Shown here: positions 17,526 through 26,038 of the stretch, in pieces
Numbering within the stretch: position 1 is the first letter of the stretch
How the letters are laid out: every line of letters begins with the position of its first letter
Origin: Nonomuraea sp. SBT364
GTDB taxonomy: Bacteria; Actinomycetota; Actinomycetes; Streptosporangiales; Streptosporangiaceae
Reading direction: 5' to 3'
DNA length: 64,000 bases
Assembly: GCF_001083785.1 (NCBI RefSeq)
Contig: NZ_LAVL01000025.1
Location: 1 to 64,000, forward strand
The notes under the pieces: model-generated
The model's input: the letters and a program-made list of their open reading frames with translations, nothing else
Told to the model about the DNA's origin: nothing
The model's database searches: none
Made by a program: the position numbers and the translations under genes

Positions 17526-18155
17526 ATGAGTCCCTGGGCCGAGGACGAACTGGCCCGCGGCTGGCACAGCGCGTCCCACCTACGGCAATCCTTGCTGGCC
17601 GGGCATCCGGTGCCACGGCTCCCGCCGCAGACCGTACGTCTGCACCCCGACGAGATCCTGCACGGAGATACCGAGCTGGGCCACGAGGTGTGGTACGGCA
17701 TGGACGTCACATATACCCATTCGACGACCGCTTTCGGCGGGCCCGTGTTGTTCACCGCCGGCCTGCTGGCGAGCGCGGCCGGAAATGCCCGCCGGCGACG
17801 CCGGGCCGAGGCCATGGCCGCTCAGCAATGGCGGTTCCAGGGCCACAACCGCACCATGCTGACCAACCACCGGCTCATGGCCTTCGCCGCGGACCGGTGG
17901 ATCACCTGGGAACACCGGGCCATCGTGGAGTTGTGGCCGGCCCCGCAGAACTTCACCTTCACCCTGATCTTCAGCGGCATCGACCCGCTCCGGCTCACGG
18001 GGCCCGGCGCGCCATGGTTCAGCGTTCTCCTCGCGTTCCAGCTCTACGGCCCCGCGTTTCTCGCGGAACGCCCCGAATTCCAGAGCATGGGCGGCCGCGC
18101 GCTGTCACCCGGGCAGGGCCAAGTGATCGAAGAGCGTCGCGAGCGCGGCACCTGA
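17526..18155 (+). CDS. Small protein with one membrane segment and PH-like domain (putative)
   Basis: 209 residues; no family recognised with confidence. There is one hydrophobic segment around residues 72-88 (GPVLFTAGLLASAAG), followed by a basic cluster (ARRRRRAEA). The beta-strand-rich C-terminal domain (MLTNHRLMAFAADRWITWEH, then NFTFTLIFSGIDPLRLTGPG) is reminiscent of bacterial PH-like domains (inference). It ends 30 bp before the kinase-membrane fusion gene in the same direction, so the two are probably cotranscribed. Confidence 0.6.
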   Translation: MSPWAEDELARGWHSASHLRQSLLAGHPVPRLPPQTVRLHPDEILHGDTELGHEVWYGMDVTYTHSTTAFGGPVLFTAGLLASAAGNARRRRRAEAMAAQQWRFQGHNRTMLTNHRLMAFAADRWITWEHRAIVELWPAPQNFTFTLIFSGIDPLRLTGPGAPWFSVLLAFQLYGPAFLAERPEFQSMGGRALSPGQGQVIEERRERGT

Positions 18156-18185
18156 GGAGACTCGGCAGGAGGAACCCGACCCTTC

Positions 18186-20327
18186 ATGACCTCCATACAC
18201 GCGACCGAGTTCGAGGACCTGCTCCTGTCCTTGGTCAAGGGGACGGCCGGCTCCCCGCAACTGGAGGGACTGCTCAGCACCGACGAGCGGTCCCGCCGCG
18301 ACGGGGCCTTCTCCTTCCTGCGCAACATCATGGACCACATCTCCGACTACGAGTACCAGCAGAACGATGTCACCTTCATCGAGGCCTGCGATCGCGCCAT
18401 TGCGGAACTGACGGGGGAAGCGGACGCGTCGCGGCTTCCCATCGCGGGAATCCTGGCGCTGATAGCGCTCAACGCCAAGCTGCTCGAGAGACGATTCGCC
18501 CGCCCGGACCGCGCCCTGCACAGGGCTGCCGACGCCTACTGCAGGAACCTGTTCACGACGACAGCCATCAAGCAGGTCGTCCACATCATCTACGGGCCGG
18601 CGGAAACGGAGGGAACCGCGTTCGAAAGGACGAGCTGGCGCCAGATCAACCCGGACACCTTCGACTACCACAGGGCCGGCACGACGTCGTTCATCCTCAA
18701 GGCGACCACCACGGAGCCCATCGACGAGTCCGGCGCCGAGCGCAAACTCGCCGTCAAGTGTGTGCTGTTCCCTTGGAACAAGCTGACCGCCATCGCCCAG
18801 GCGACCGACGAGTACGCCCGCGTCTACGGTGGCGCGCGGACACCGTCGCTGGTGGTGCATCCGATCGCCTCGACGGAGCGCTGGATCCTCATGCCCTTCC
18901 AGGAGGGGCGGACTCTCAGCGAGCAACTGGCCGCCATGGAGGACCGCACGCCGCCGGCTCCCCTCCCGGAACGGCTGGCCGCGTGCAGGGAGATGGCGGG
19001 CAGGCTAACCACGGCCTTGCACCGGCTCGCCTCCGAGGCTCCGGTCGATCCGGCGAGGCAGGAGAGCCAGCACTTGGACCTTTCGCCGAGCAACATCCTC
19101 ATCGCGGCGGAGTCGGGCGACATCAAGTTCATCGATCTGGGTGCGAACCATCTCTACAGCCGCCAGGTCGGCATCGCGGATCACGACGACTCCGTCTACA
19201 TCGCCCCGGAGGTGAAGAACAAGGGAACGTCCCCCTCCGCCGACGCCTACTCGGTGGGGATCATCCTCATTCAGATGATCTGTGGCTACCCTCCCCGCGA
19301 CGGCCGCGCCCCGGACGAGATCTGGCAGCTGAGCCCCGACCTGGGACGCGCGCTCGAGGACCTCATCGAGGAGGATCACCACAAGCGGCTACTCCTCCTC
19401 CCGGACGGTCCGGCGACCTTCGCGCTGATCGGCACGTTTCTCGACCATGCCATTGAGCTGGCGCAGAAGGAGCCCGACGCCAGCGCTTCCGAGCACAGAA
19501 GGCGGCTCGCACGCGCGCTTCCGACCTCGATCGAGGTGTCCACGCAGTATTCCCAGTGGAGGCTCAGCAAGCGACTCGACATCGTGCGGGCCGAAGACGG
19601 GTACCTGCTCCTCTTCGCCTTCCTTGCGACCGCGTGCTGGTGGTTCATCCTGGCGAAGACGGCGTTGTTCAAGCTGGACGACATCGTGACGCTCGAAATG
19701 GACGACCTGCCGCGCGGGGTCGAGCTCGCCGCGCAGATCATCGCGCTGAGTCAGGGACTGATCGGTGCCAAGTTCTATCAGACCATCCTGGCCAGGCTGA
19801 CGGCCCGGCGAGTTCCGGGCACTCTGGCCAGAATAACCGAGGCCAGTATCAGGCTCATGCCCTTCGTCGCCCTCCTCACCACCATCACGTCGGTCTTCTG
19901 GATTCCGGCGCTGTGGGCGTGGGGTTGCGCGGTCGGGGCGGCCCTCGTGGCCGTGTGCAACTGGCTGACCCTGACCCTCACCACGCGCATGTACCAGGCC
20001 GGGCTGGAGGCTGGGCTGTCCACCGTCCCGCCGGTGGGCGAGCTCCGGGCGCGTGGCTACGAGCAGTGGTGGTGGACGATGCTTCTCTACGCCGTCGTCA
20101 TCACCGTCATCGCGGCAGGGTTGCAGACGGGTCTGATGAAGGACCTCTGGGCGTACGTGTTCGGCCTGGTGCTGATCAGTGTCGGCATCCATTACATCTC
20201 GAAGTTCGTCGTGGCCGGGCCCGGTGTCCGGGCGGAGCTCGCCCGGGCCTTCGCCGCGGGCGAGCGGGTGGCGATTCTCGACGCCCGTGAGGGAGGTCAG
20301 GTCAAGCAGTGGCCCCCGCGCTGGTGA
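18186..20327 (+). CDS. Atypical protein kinase fused to C-terminal membrane helices
   Basis: 713 residues. After a helical N-terminal region of ~150 residues comes a protein-kinase-like domain. It has a VAIK-type lysine in LAVKCVLFP (~K191) and a catalytic loop HLDLSPSNILI (~296-306), where HLD replaces HRD but Asp298 and Asn303 remain. The metal loop is IDLG (~316-319) instead of DFG, and there is an APE motif (~340-342). No clear glycine-rich loop is visible. From ~470 on there are about six membrane helices (~473-490, 510-527, 556-574, 575-598, 630-648, 655-675) and a short cytosolic tail. This is unlike PknB, which has one helix and PASTA repeats. GC is somewhat below the flanks. Confidence 0.75.
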   Translation: MTSIHATEFEDLLLSLVKGTAGSPQLEGLLSTDERSRRDGAFSFLRNIMDHISDYEYQQNDVTFIEACDRAIAELTGEADASRLPIAGILALIALNAKLLERRFARPDRALHRAADAYCRNLFTTTAIKQVVHIIYGPAETEGTAFERTSWRQINPDTFDYHRAGTTSFILKATTTEPIDESGAERKLAVKCVLFPWNKLTAIAQATDEYARVYGGARTPSLVVHPIASTERWILMPFQEGRTLSEQLAAMEDRTPPAPLPERLAACREMAGRLTTALHRLASEAPVDPARQESQHLDLSPSNILIAAESGDIKFIDLGANHLYSRQVGIADHDDSVYIAPEVKNKGTSPSADAYSVGIILIQMICGYPPRDGRAPDEIWQLSPDLGRALEDLIEEDHHKRLLLLPDGPATFALIGTFLDHAIELAQKEPDASASEHRRRLARALPTSIEVSTQYSQWRLSKRLDIVRAEDGYLLLFAFLATACWWFILAKTALFKLDDIVTLEMDDLPRGVELAAQIIALSQGLIGAKFYQTILARLTARRVPGTLARITEASIRLMPFVALLTTITSVFWIPALWAWGCAVGAALVAVCNWLTLTLTTRMYQAGLEAGLSTVPPVGELRARGYEQWWWTMLLYAVVITVIAAGLQTGLMKDLWAYVFGLVLISVGIHYISKFVVAGPGVRAELARAFAAGERVAILDAREGGQVKQWPPRW

Positions 20328-20419
20328 CCAGGCCGCCGACGCATGACGCACGCCTTCACCTGACCCGCTCGCCGCGCCGCCGTCTCGACTCTCCTGCGCA
20401 TGATCCCTAAAATGCGCGG

Positions 20420-21829
20420 ATGCGGAAATTATCCCTACTCCTCCTGGCCACGGCGCTGACCGCCACCAGCGGCGGCGTCGCATCGGCGGCCCCCACGGCC
20501 CCGCCGATGGACCTGGCCCCCTATGCGAAGGGGCGCTCGCAACCGGTCCAGGACCCGGTCTACCCCGCATACGGCAACCCGTCGATCGACGTGCTGCACT
20601 ACGGCCTGGAGCTGGGCTGGCAGCCGTCCGGGCGGAGCCTGACGGGCACCGCCACGCTCACCGTCCGGGCGGTGGAGCGGCTCAGCGAGATCCGGCTCGA
20701 CTTCGGCCGCGCCCTCAAGATCGACGAGGTGACCGTCGGCGGCAAGGCGGTCAAGCCCCGGCACCACAAGGACGACCTGACGATCCCGCTGCCCGCCCCG
20801 CTCGCCGCCGACCAGGGCGCCCGGGTCGTGATCCGCTACCACGGCGTGCCGAAACCCCACAAGTCCGGGCAGCGGCGTATCGACCTCGAACTGCTCGGCC
20901 TGCGCTCGGCCGCCGACGGTTCCGCCTGGGCGCTGCAGGAGCCCTTCGGCGCGTTCACCTGGTTCCCGGTGAACGACCACCCGTCGGACGAGGCGCTCTA
21001 CGACGTCGCCATCACCGTCCCCAAGGGCTGGGCGGGTGTCTCGCACGGGAAGTACCTGGGCAAGAGCGAGAAGGGACGCGAGGCCACCTACCGCTGGCAG
21101 TCGACCGAACCCGTCGCCAGCTACCTCACGCTGTTCACCGCCGACAGGTACCGGCTGCACCGGGACAAGGGTCCCCGCGGCATCCCGATCACCTACTGGA
21201 CGCGTAAGGAGGACGACAGGATGCTGCGGGTGGCGCGCGGCTTGCCGGACCTGATGCGCTGGATGGAGAAGAAGGCGGGACCGTACCCGTTCCCCAGCGC
21301 CGGGGTGGTCGCCACCAGCGAGTCCGGCATGGAGACCCAGCAGATGATCGCCCTCGGCGGGCACTACATGCGCCCCCGGATCGTGCTGCACGAGCTCGCG
21401 CACCACTGGTTCGGCAACAGCGTCGGCCCGCGCACCTGGAAGGACGTGTGGCTGAACGAGGGCTTCGCCATGTACTTCGAGATGCAGTGGACCGCCGACC
21501 ACGAGCCGGGCACGATCGAGGACTTCATGTCCGGCCTGCGCGTGCGCGAGAAGCACATGCGCCAGGAGATGGGCCCGCCGGGTGACTACCGGCGCGACTG
21601 GTTCGCGGGCAGCAACGTCTACTACGCGCCCGCGCTGATGCTGCACGAGATCCGCAAGCAGATCGGCGACGAGAGGTTCTTCGCCATGACCCGCGCCTGG
21701 GTCCAGGAGCACCGCAACACCGGCCAGGACCGGGCGTCCTTCACCGCCTGGGTCAACCACCACACGGGCACGGACTTCACCGCGCTGATCGACGCCTGGC
21801 TCGACTCCAGGACCAGCCCCGAGAGCTAG
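20420..21829 (+). CDS. M1 family metallopeptidase, secreted
   Basis: 469 residues with a Sec signal peptide (MRKLSLLLLATALTATSGGV, cleavage near ASA-AP). The gluzincin motif HELAH is at 324-328 with the third zinc ligand Glu347 (WLNEGFAMYFE). The preceding SESGMETQQMI block is the M1 exopeptidase-type GxMEN region, here as GMETQ, a deviation at the substrate N-terminus site. It lacks the large C-terminal ERAP-like domain, so it is a compact M1 form. Codon 4 is a rare TTA. A hairpin terminator follows directly. Confidence 0.9.
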   Translation: MRKLSLLLLATALTATSGGVASAAPTAPPMDLAPYAKGRSQPVQDPVYPAYGNPSIDVLHYGLELGWQPSGRSLTGTATLTVRAVERLSEIRLDFGRALKIDEVTVGGKAVKPRHHKDDLTIPLPAPLAADQGARVVIRYHGVPKPHKSGQRRIDLELLGLRSAADGSAWALQEPFGAFTWFPVNDHPSDEALYDVAITVPKGWAGVSHGKYLGKSEKGREATYRWQSTEPVASYLTLFTADRYRLHRDKGPRGIPITYWTRKEDDRMLRVARGLPDLMRWMEKKAGPYPFPSAGVVATSESGMETQQMIALGGHYMRPRIVLHELAHHWFGNSVGPRTWKDVWLNEGFAMYFEMQWTADHEPGTIEDFMSGLRVREKHMRQEMGPPGDYRRDWFAGSNVYYAPALMLHEIRKQIGDERFFAMTRAWVQEHRNTGQDRASFTAWVNHHTGTDFTALIDAWLDSRTSPES

Positions 21830-21836
21830 CCGGTGG

Positions 21837-21859
21837 CGCCGCCTCCGAGCGAGGCGGCG
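21837..21859 (+). terminator. Terminator hairpin after M1 peptidase gene
   Basis: A perfect 9-bp stem CGCCGCCTC / GAGGCGGCG with a 5-nt loop starts 8 bp after the stop codon. There is no long T-run, as is common for actinobacterial terminators. Confidence 0.65.
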
Positions 21860-21919
21860 TCAGCGGCCGTCAGGCGGGCGGGAGAAAACGCTCTTTCGGC
21901 AGAGCGGCGAGTGAAAGGG

Positions 21920-21992
21920 TGGAGCTATGGGGATTCGAACCCCAGACCTCCTCCATGCCATGGAGGCGCGCTACCAACTGCGCCATAGCCCC
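21920..21992 (-). tRNA. tRNA-Ala (GGC)
   Basis: The reverse strand folds into a standard 73-nt cloverleaf. The acceptor stem is GGGGCTA / TAGCTCC with discriminator A, and the D-loop contains AGTTGGTAG. The anticodon stem CCTCC / GGAGG encloses loop ATGGCAT (anticodon GGC), and the T-loop is GGTTCGAATCC. No CCA is encoded. Confidence 0.95.
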
Positions 21993-22085
21993 TTGCGATG
22001 CGTGCATCAGTCTAACGGACTCCGCTCACCTCTCTGTACGCCTTTATCCGGCGGCGCACTCCGCAGCGCGCCGCCGGACAGCGTT

Positions 22086-23594
22086 TCAGGAGGTGACCGC
22101 GCCGGCCTTGCCGATGAGGTCGGCCAGCTCGCTCACCATCGGGTCCTCCGCCGCGCCGGACAGCCGCCTGGCGTGCTCGCCCAGCGCGGGCAGGTCGAGC
22201 CCGAACGCCTCCCTGTCCCGCATGTAGAGGGCGAACGCGGCGGCCACCACGTCGACCTGCAGGCGCAGGGGGGCGCCCCGCCACAGGGCCTCGGACAGGT
22301 CGCCGACGCTCACCGCGCCGCTCGCCTCGCTGGGCACGCGGGTGTCGGGGTCCTGCCAGCGCACGGTCGCGGTGGCGAGCTGGCCCTCGGCGCCGGCCTT
22401 GAGTCGTACGGAGTACAGCGCGGTGACGGCATGCCCGGGGCCGATCTCGCCGCCGTCACGCGAGTCGTCGCGGAACTCCTCGGTGTCCAGGGCGCGGTTC
22501 TCGTAGCCGAGGAGCTGGTAGCTCTCCACCACCGACGGGTTGAAGACGACCTGCGCCTTGGCGTCGCGGGCGCGCAGCTCGATGCTGGCGGGCAGCTGGG
22601 TGGCGAAGATCTTGTCGGCCTCCTCCTGGGTGGAGACGTACACGGCCGCGCCGTCGCCGTTGTCGGCGAGCTGTTCCATGAGCTCGTCGCCGTACTCGCG
22701 GCCGACGCCGACGGTGAGAAGGGTGATCTGCCGTCCGGCGTGCTCCTTGACCCGGTCGAGAATCGCCTGCCATGCGGTGCTGCCCTGGTTGGCCAGGCCG
22801 TCGGAGAGCAGGATGACGCGGTTCGTGGCGGCGGGGCGGTGCGCGGCGGCCGCTTCCCGGTAGCCGAGGACGAGACCGGACTCCAGGTTCGTGCCGCCTT
22901 CGGTGCTGAGCTCGTCGACGGCCCGGTGCAGGTCGTCCCTGGCGGTGAGCGGGGTCATCGCCGCCAGCACCCGGGCCTCTTCGCTGAAGGCCACGATGGA
23001 GACCTGGTCGCCGGGGGCGAGCTGGTCGAGCAGCGTGTGCAGGGCCTGCTTGACCAGGTCGAGGCGGCCGGTCTCGGCCATGGAGCCGGAGACGTCGACG
23101 ACGAAGGTGAGGTTGGCGGGGCGCCGGGCCTCGGCGGACGAGCGGCGGGTCTGCAGGCCGACGCGCAGGACGGCCCGGCCCGGCTCGTCCAGCAGGGCGC
23201 CGTCGGTGTGGACGGTGAAGCCGTCGTCCCGGGGTTCGGCGTAGTCCTGCTTGAAGGAGTTGACGAACTCCTCCGGGCGGATCCCGCCGGGCTCGGGCCA
23301 GCGGCCCTCCTGGAGGGTGCGGCGCGTGTAGGCGTACGAGGCGGTGTCCACGTCCAGGGCGAAGGTGGAGATCTGCGCCCGCGTCGTGTCCTTCTCCTGG
23401 TCCTGCCGGTCTTCCCGGCTCTCCTGGTTCTCCCGGCTTTCCTGGTTCTTCTGGTCCTGGCCGGTGGTCGCCCGGGGTACTTCTTGGGGGGCCGCTCGTT
23501 CGCCGGCGCTGGGCCGGCCTCCCGGGCCGCCGCACGCGGCGAGCGCGAGCAGCCCAGCGATTGCGACAGTTGCCATCAAAGGACGAAATTTCAT
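22086..23594 (-). CDS. VWA-domain lipoprotein (YfbK-like)
   Basis: 502 residues. A lipoprotein signal peptide ends in lipobox LAAC (Cys21). A hydrophilic linker (~45-68) consists of near-repeats of QESREN-type units, from short DNA repeats at about 23393-23460. The VWF-domain N-terminal YfbK-type region (STFALDVDTASYAYTRRTLQ) precedes a VWA domain with intact MIDAS DVSGS (~167-171). The C-terminal part matches the DUF3520 region of the same family. It is predicted to be surface-anchored. Such proteins probably mediate metal-dependent adhesion; the partner is unknown. It is divergent from the asparagine-synthase-like gene. Confidence 0.88.
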   Translation of the reverse strand: MKFRPLMATVAIAGLLALAACGGPGGRPSAGERAAPQEVPRATTGQDQKNQESRENQESREDRQDQEKDTTRAQISTFALDVDTASYAYTRRTLQEGRWPEPGGIRPEEFVNSFKQDYAEPRDDGFTVHTDGALLDEPGRAVLRVGLQTRRSSAEARRPANLTFVVDVSGSMAETGRLDLVKQALHTLLDQLAPGDQVSIVAFSEEARVLAAMTPLTARDDLHRAVDELSTEGGTNLESGLVLGYREAAAAHRPAATNRVILLSDGLANQGSTAWQAILDRVKEHAGRQITLLTVGVGREYGDELMEQLADNGDGAAVYVSTQEEADKIFATQLPASIELRARDAKAQVVFNPSVVESYQLLGYENRALDTEEFRDDSRDGGEIGPGHAVTALYSVRLKAGAEGQLATATVRWQDPDTRVPSEASGAVSVGDLSEALWRGAPLRLQVDVVAAAFALYMRDREAFGLDLPALGEHARRLSGAAEDPMVSELADLIGKAGAVTS

Positions 23595-23730
23595 CAGCTA
23601 TTGCCACCTCCAGGCCCTATGACGGCCCTGGCCCCCGGGGTGGCCGGGCCGGTGACGTAAGCGACGGCAAACCGCGATCCACGCGTGATCGATTGTGGTG
23701 AACCGGTGATATCCGGTAGGCATTGTCGTC

Positions 23731-25515
23731 GTGCGCGTCTATTTGGGGTTGGCCGCAAAGGGCCACGAGATTCCCGCCCGTGTCCTGGACAGGGTCCGAT
23801 CCGTTATCGAGACCGCCTTCCCGGTGCCTGCCGAGGTGATCCGGGGCGGCGAGTGGCACGGCCGGGAGGTGTCGCTGTTCGGCTGGTCGAACGAGCCCGA
23901 CGACTCCCGGCAGCCTCCGCTGATCTCCGAACGCGGCGGCCGCGTGCTCGGGCTGAACGGCCACCTGGCCGATCCGGCCGACGCCGCCCGGCTGCTGGAC
24001 GATCCGTCGGCAGGCGACGTGGGCGGCTGCTTCTCCGCCTGGGTGGCACGCGACGGCGAGCTGGCCGCCGCGACCGCGATCAACCGCGTCTGTCCCGTCT
24101 TCTACGCCGAGACGCCCGACCTGCACGTGGTGGGCAGCCGGGCGCTGCTCGTGCACCTGGCCGCCCGGCAGGACGACCGGATCGACCACGACGTGCCCGC
24201 CCTCCAGACGATGATCCGGCAGGGCTTCTTCCTGTCGGACGAGACGCCGTACCGGGGAGTGACGGCGCTGCGCCCGAGCTCGCGGATCGACGTGCGGGAC
24301 GGGCGCCGGACGATCACCGAGACCCCGCTGCCGCAGGCGGCGGGCTGGCCCGACACGGCGCGGCGCAAGCGGGCGGCGATCGGCGAGCTGGCCGACGCGC
24401 TGCTGGCGACCGTGGCCCCGCTGCGCGACCTCGGCGAGCCGGTCAACCTGGCGCTGACCGGCGGGCGCGACACCCGCATCCTGGCCGCGCTGCTGCACGC
24501 CGCGCGGGTGCCGTTCCGGGTCACCACGAACGGCCTCGACACGCATCCGGACGTGATCCTGGCCCGGCAGATCGCCGCCCGGCTCAAGGTCGAGCACACC
24601 GTGATCGCCCCGCAGCAGACCGCCGAGCGTGACGCCGTGCTGGTGGAGCACCCGCTGAGCCGGGCTTGGGAGACGCTGCGCACGTGTGAGGGGATGACCT
24701 CGGCGTACGAGACGATCGTGAGCTACCTCCCGTACTCCAGCAAGGCCACCATGTCCGGGCAGAGCGGCGAGACGCTGCGGGCGGGCAGCCTGAACCTGCT
24801 CCAGACCGACCTGAGCGACAAGGCCCTGCTGCGCCGCATCAACAACACGTTCTACAAGGACGAGAAGCTGTTCACCGCCGAGGCGAACGAGCACGCCCGC
24901 GAGCTGGCCAAGCCCTGGCAGGCCCGGCCGGACCGGCTGGAGGCGCTCGACCACATCTACATCTGGTACAAGGTCGGCCGCTGGCAGGCCAGCGCCCGCG
25001 CGGGGTCGCTGCGGCGGGGCGACCCGGTCCGCCCGTTCCTGGACAACCGGGTGGTACGGGCCGCGCTGGCGCTGGACCAGGGCTGGCGGCTCTCGGAAGA
25101 GGTGATTTATTCGCTCATCTTGAGATTCGCCCCGGAGCTGCGGGACGTCCCCATCGAAGGCAAGCCGTGGCGGTTCGTCGAAGGGATGGCGCCGCGACGC
25201 TGGTGGGAGCGGACGCACGTGCCCCCGCCGCACATGCCGACGGCCAAGACCGGCGGCGGCTGGAGCTGGCGGACCAGCCCCGGCCCCGAGCTGACCGACG
25301 TGCTGCGGCAGCAGGTGCTCGGCAACCTGGACGCGCTCACCCCGATCGTGAACCCGGACGAGGTGCGCGCCCTGTTCGCCGACCCGGTGGTCAAGAAGCC
25401 CGCCACCGCCTGGCACCTCTACACGGTCAGCACGCTCCTGACCGGCGCGTACCCCGGCAAGGAGCCCGAGGGCCTGGAGCGCATCGCCGTGTCCAAGCCC
25501 GCACCGAAGCCCTGA
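23731..25515 (+). CDS. Asparagine-synthase-like protein lacking the glutaminase Cys
   Basis: 594 residues. The C-terminal half has an AsnB-type PP-loop, TGGRDT (~243-248) in place of SGGxDS, followed by RILAALLHAARVPFRVTTNG. The PP-loop normally binds ATP and adenylates a carboxylate. The N-terminal ~190 residues resemble an Ntn-type glutaminase fold but begin MRVYLGL with no Cys2, so glutamine hydrolysis is unlikely. Lasso-peptide cyclases and other ATP-dependent amide-forming enzymes share this layout, but no precursor or protease gene is adjacent. The GTG start at 23731 is the best available; its ribosome binding site is weak. Confidence 0.75.
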   Translation: MRVYLGLAAKGHEIPARVLDRVRSVIETAFPVPAEVIRGGEWHGREVSLFGWSNEPDDSRQPPLISERGGRVLGLNGHLADPADAARLLDDPSAGDVGGCFSAWVARDGELAAATAINRVCPVFYAETPDLHVVGSRALLVHLAARQDDRIDHDVPALQTMIRQGFFLSDETPYRGVTALRPSSRIDVRDGRRTITETPLPQAAGWPDTARRKRAAIGELADALLATVAPLRDLGEPVNLALTGGRDTRILAALLHAARVPFRVTTNGLDTHPDVILARQIAARLKVEHTVIAPQQTAERDAVLVEHPLSRAWETLRTCEGMTSAYETIVSYLPYSSKATMSGQSGETLRAGSLNLLQTDLSDKALLRRINNTFYKDEKLFTAEANEHARELAKPWQARPDRLEALDHIYIWYKVGRWQASARAGSLRRGDPVRPFLDNRVVRAALALDQGWRLSEEVIYSLILRFAPELRDVPIEGKPWRFVEGMAPRRWWERTHVPPPHMPTAKTGGGWSWRTSPGPELTDVLRQQVLGNLDALTPIVNPDEVRALFADPVVKKPATAWHLYTVSTLLTGAYPGKEPEGLERIAVSKPAPKP

Positions 25516-25537
25516 ACAGGCCCTGAACAGCCCCTCA

Positions 25538-26038
25538 TCAGGCCAGAGCCCGCTCCTCCACCCGGATCCGCACCGTGAGCAGCGCCGCGTTGGCCACCGT
25601 GAAGGCCAGCGCGGTCAGCCACGCGGTGTGCACCAGCGGCAGCGCGATCCCTTCGACGACCACCGCGACGTAGTTGGGATGGCGCAGCCACCGGTACGGC
25701 CCCGACCCGACGAGCGGCACGCCGGGCAGCACGACCACGCGCGTGTTCCAGCGCCTGCCGAGGCTGGCGATGCACCACCAGCGCAACCCCTGGGCGAGCA
25801 GCACGAGCGCGAGCATCGGCCAGCCGAGCGCCGGCAGGAACGGCCGGTCCAGCAGCCACACCTCGGCGGGCGCAGCGACCAGCAGGCTCACGTGCGCCGC
25901 GACGATCCACGGATAGTGCCGCCTGCCGTACTCGATCCCGCCCCTCGACCGCGCCCAGGCCAGGTTGCGGCGGGCCACCACCAGCTCGGCCAGCCGTTCG
26001 AGGACGACCAGCCCGATGAGGACGAGGTAGGCGCTCAC
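25538..26038 (-). CDS. Isoprenylcysteine carboxyl methyltransferase-like membrane protein
   Basis: 166 residues with several membrane helices and the ICMT-family signature GPYRWLRHPNYVAVVVEG near the C-terminus, which forms the SAM site. In Streptomyces, a protein of this type (SrsB) sits beside a type III PKS (SrsA) and O-methylates the alkylresorcinol product. The same pairing here suggests tailoring of the neighbouring PKS product. Its ATG overlaps the PKS stop by 4 bp (26035-26038), so the two are translationally coupled. Confidence 0.85.
   Translation of the reverse strand: MSAYLVLIGLVVLERLAELVVARRNLAWARSRGGIEYGRRHYPWIVAAHVSLLVAAPAEVWLLDRPFLPALGWPMLALVLLAQGLRWWCIASLGRRWNTRVVVLPGVPLVGSGPYRWLRHPNYVAVVVEGIALPLVHTAWLTALAFTVANAALLTVRIRVEERALA

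Noticed and set aside
23393-23460. CRISPR-like short repeats
   Set aside because: Repeats are short, imperfect, without spacers, and encode the Gln/Glu/Arg-rich linker of the VWA lipoprotein.
23731-25515. Lasso-peptide cyclase
   Set aside because: No precursor peptide, leader peptidase or RRE gene found on either side, so a lasso cluster is not supported.
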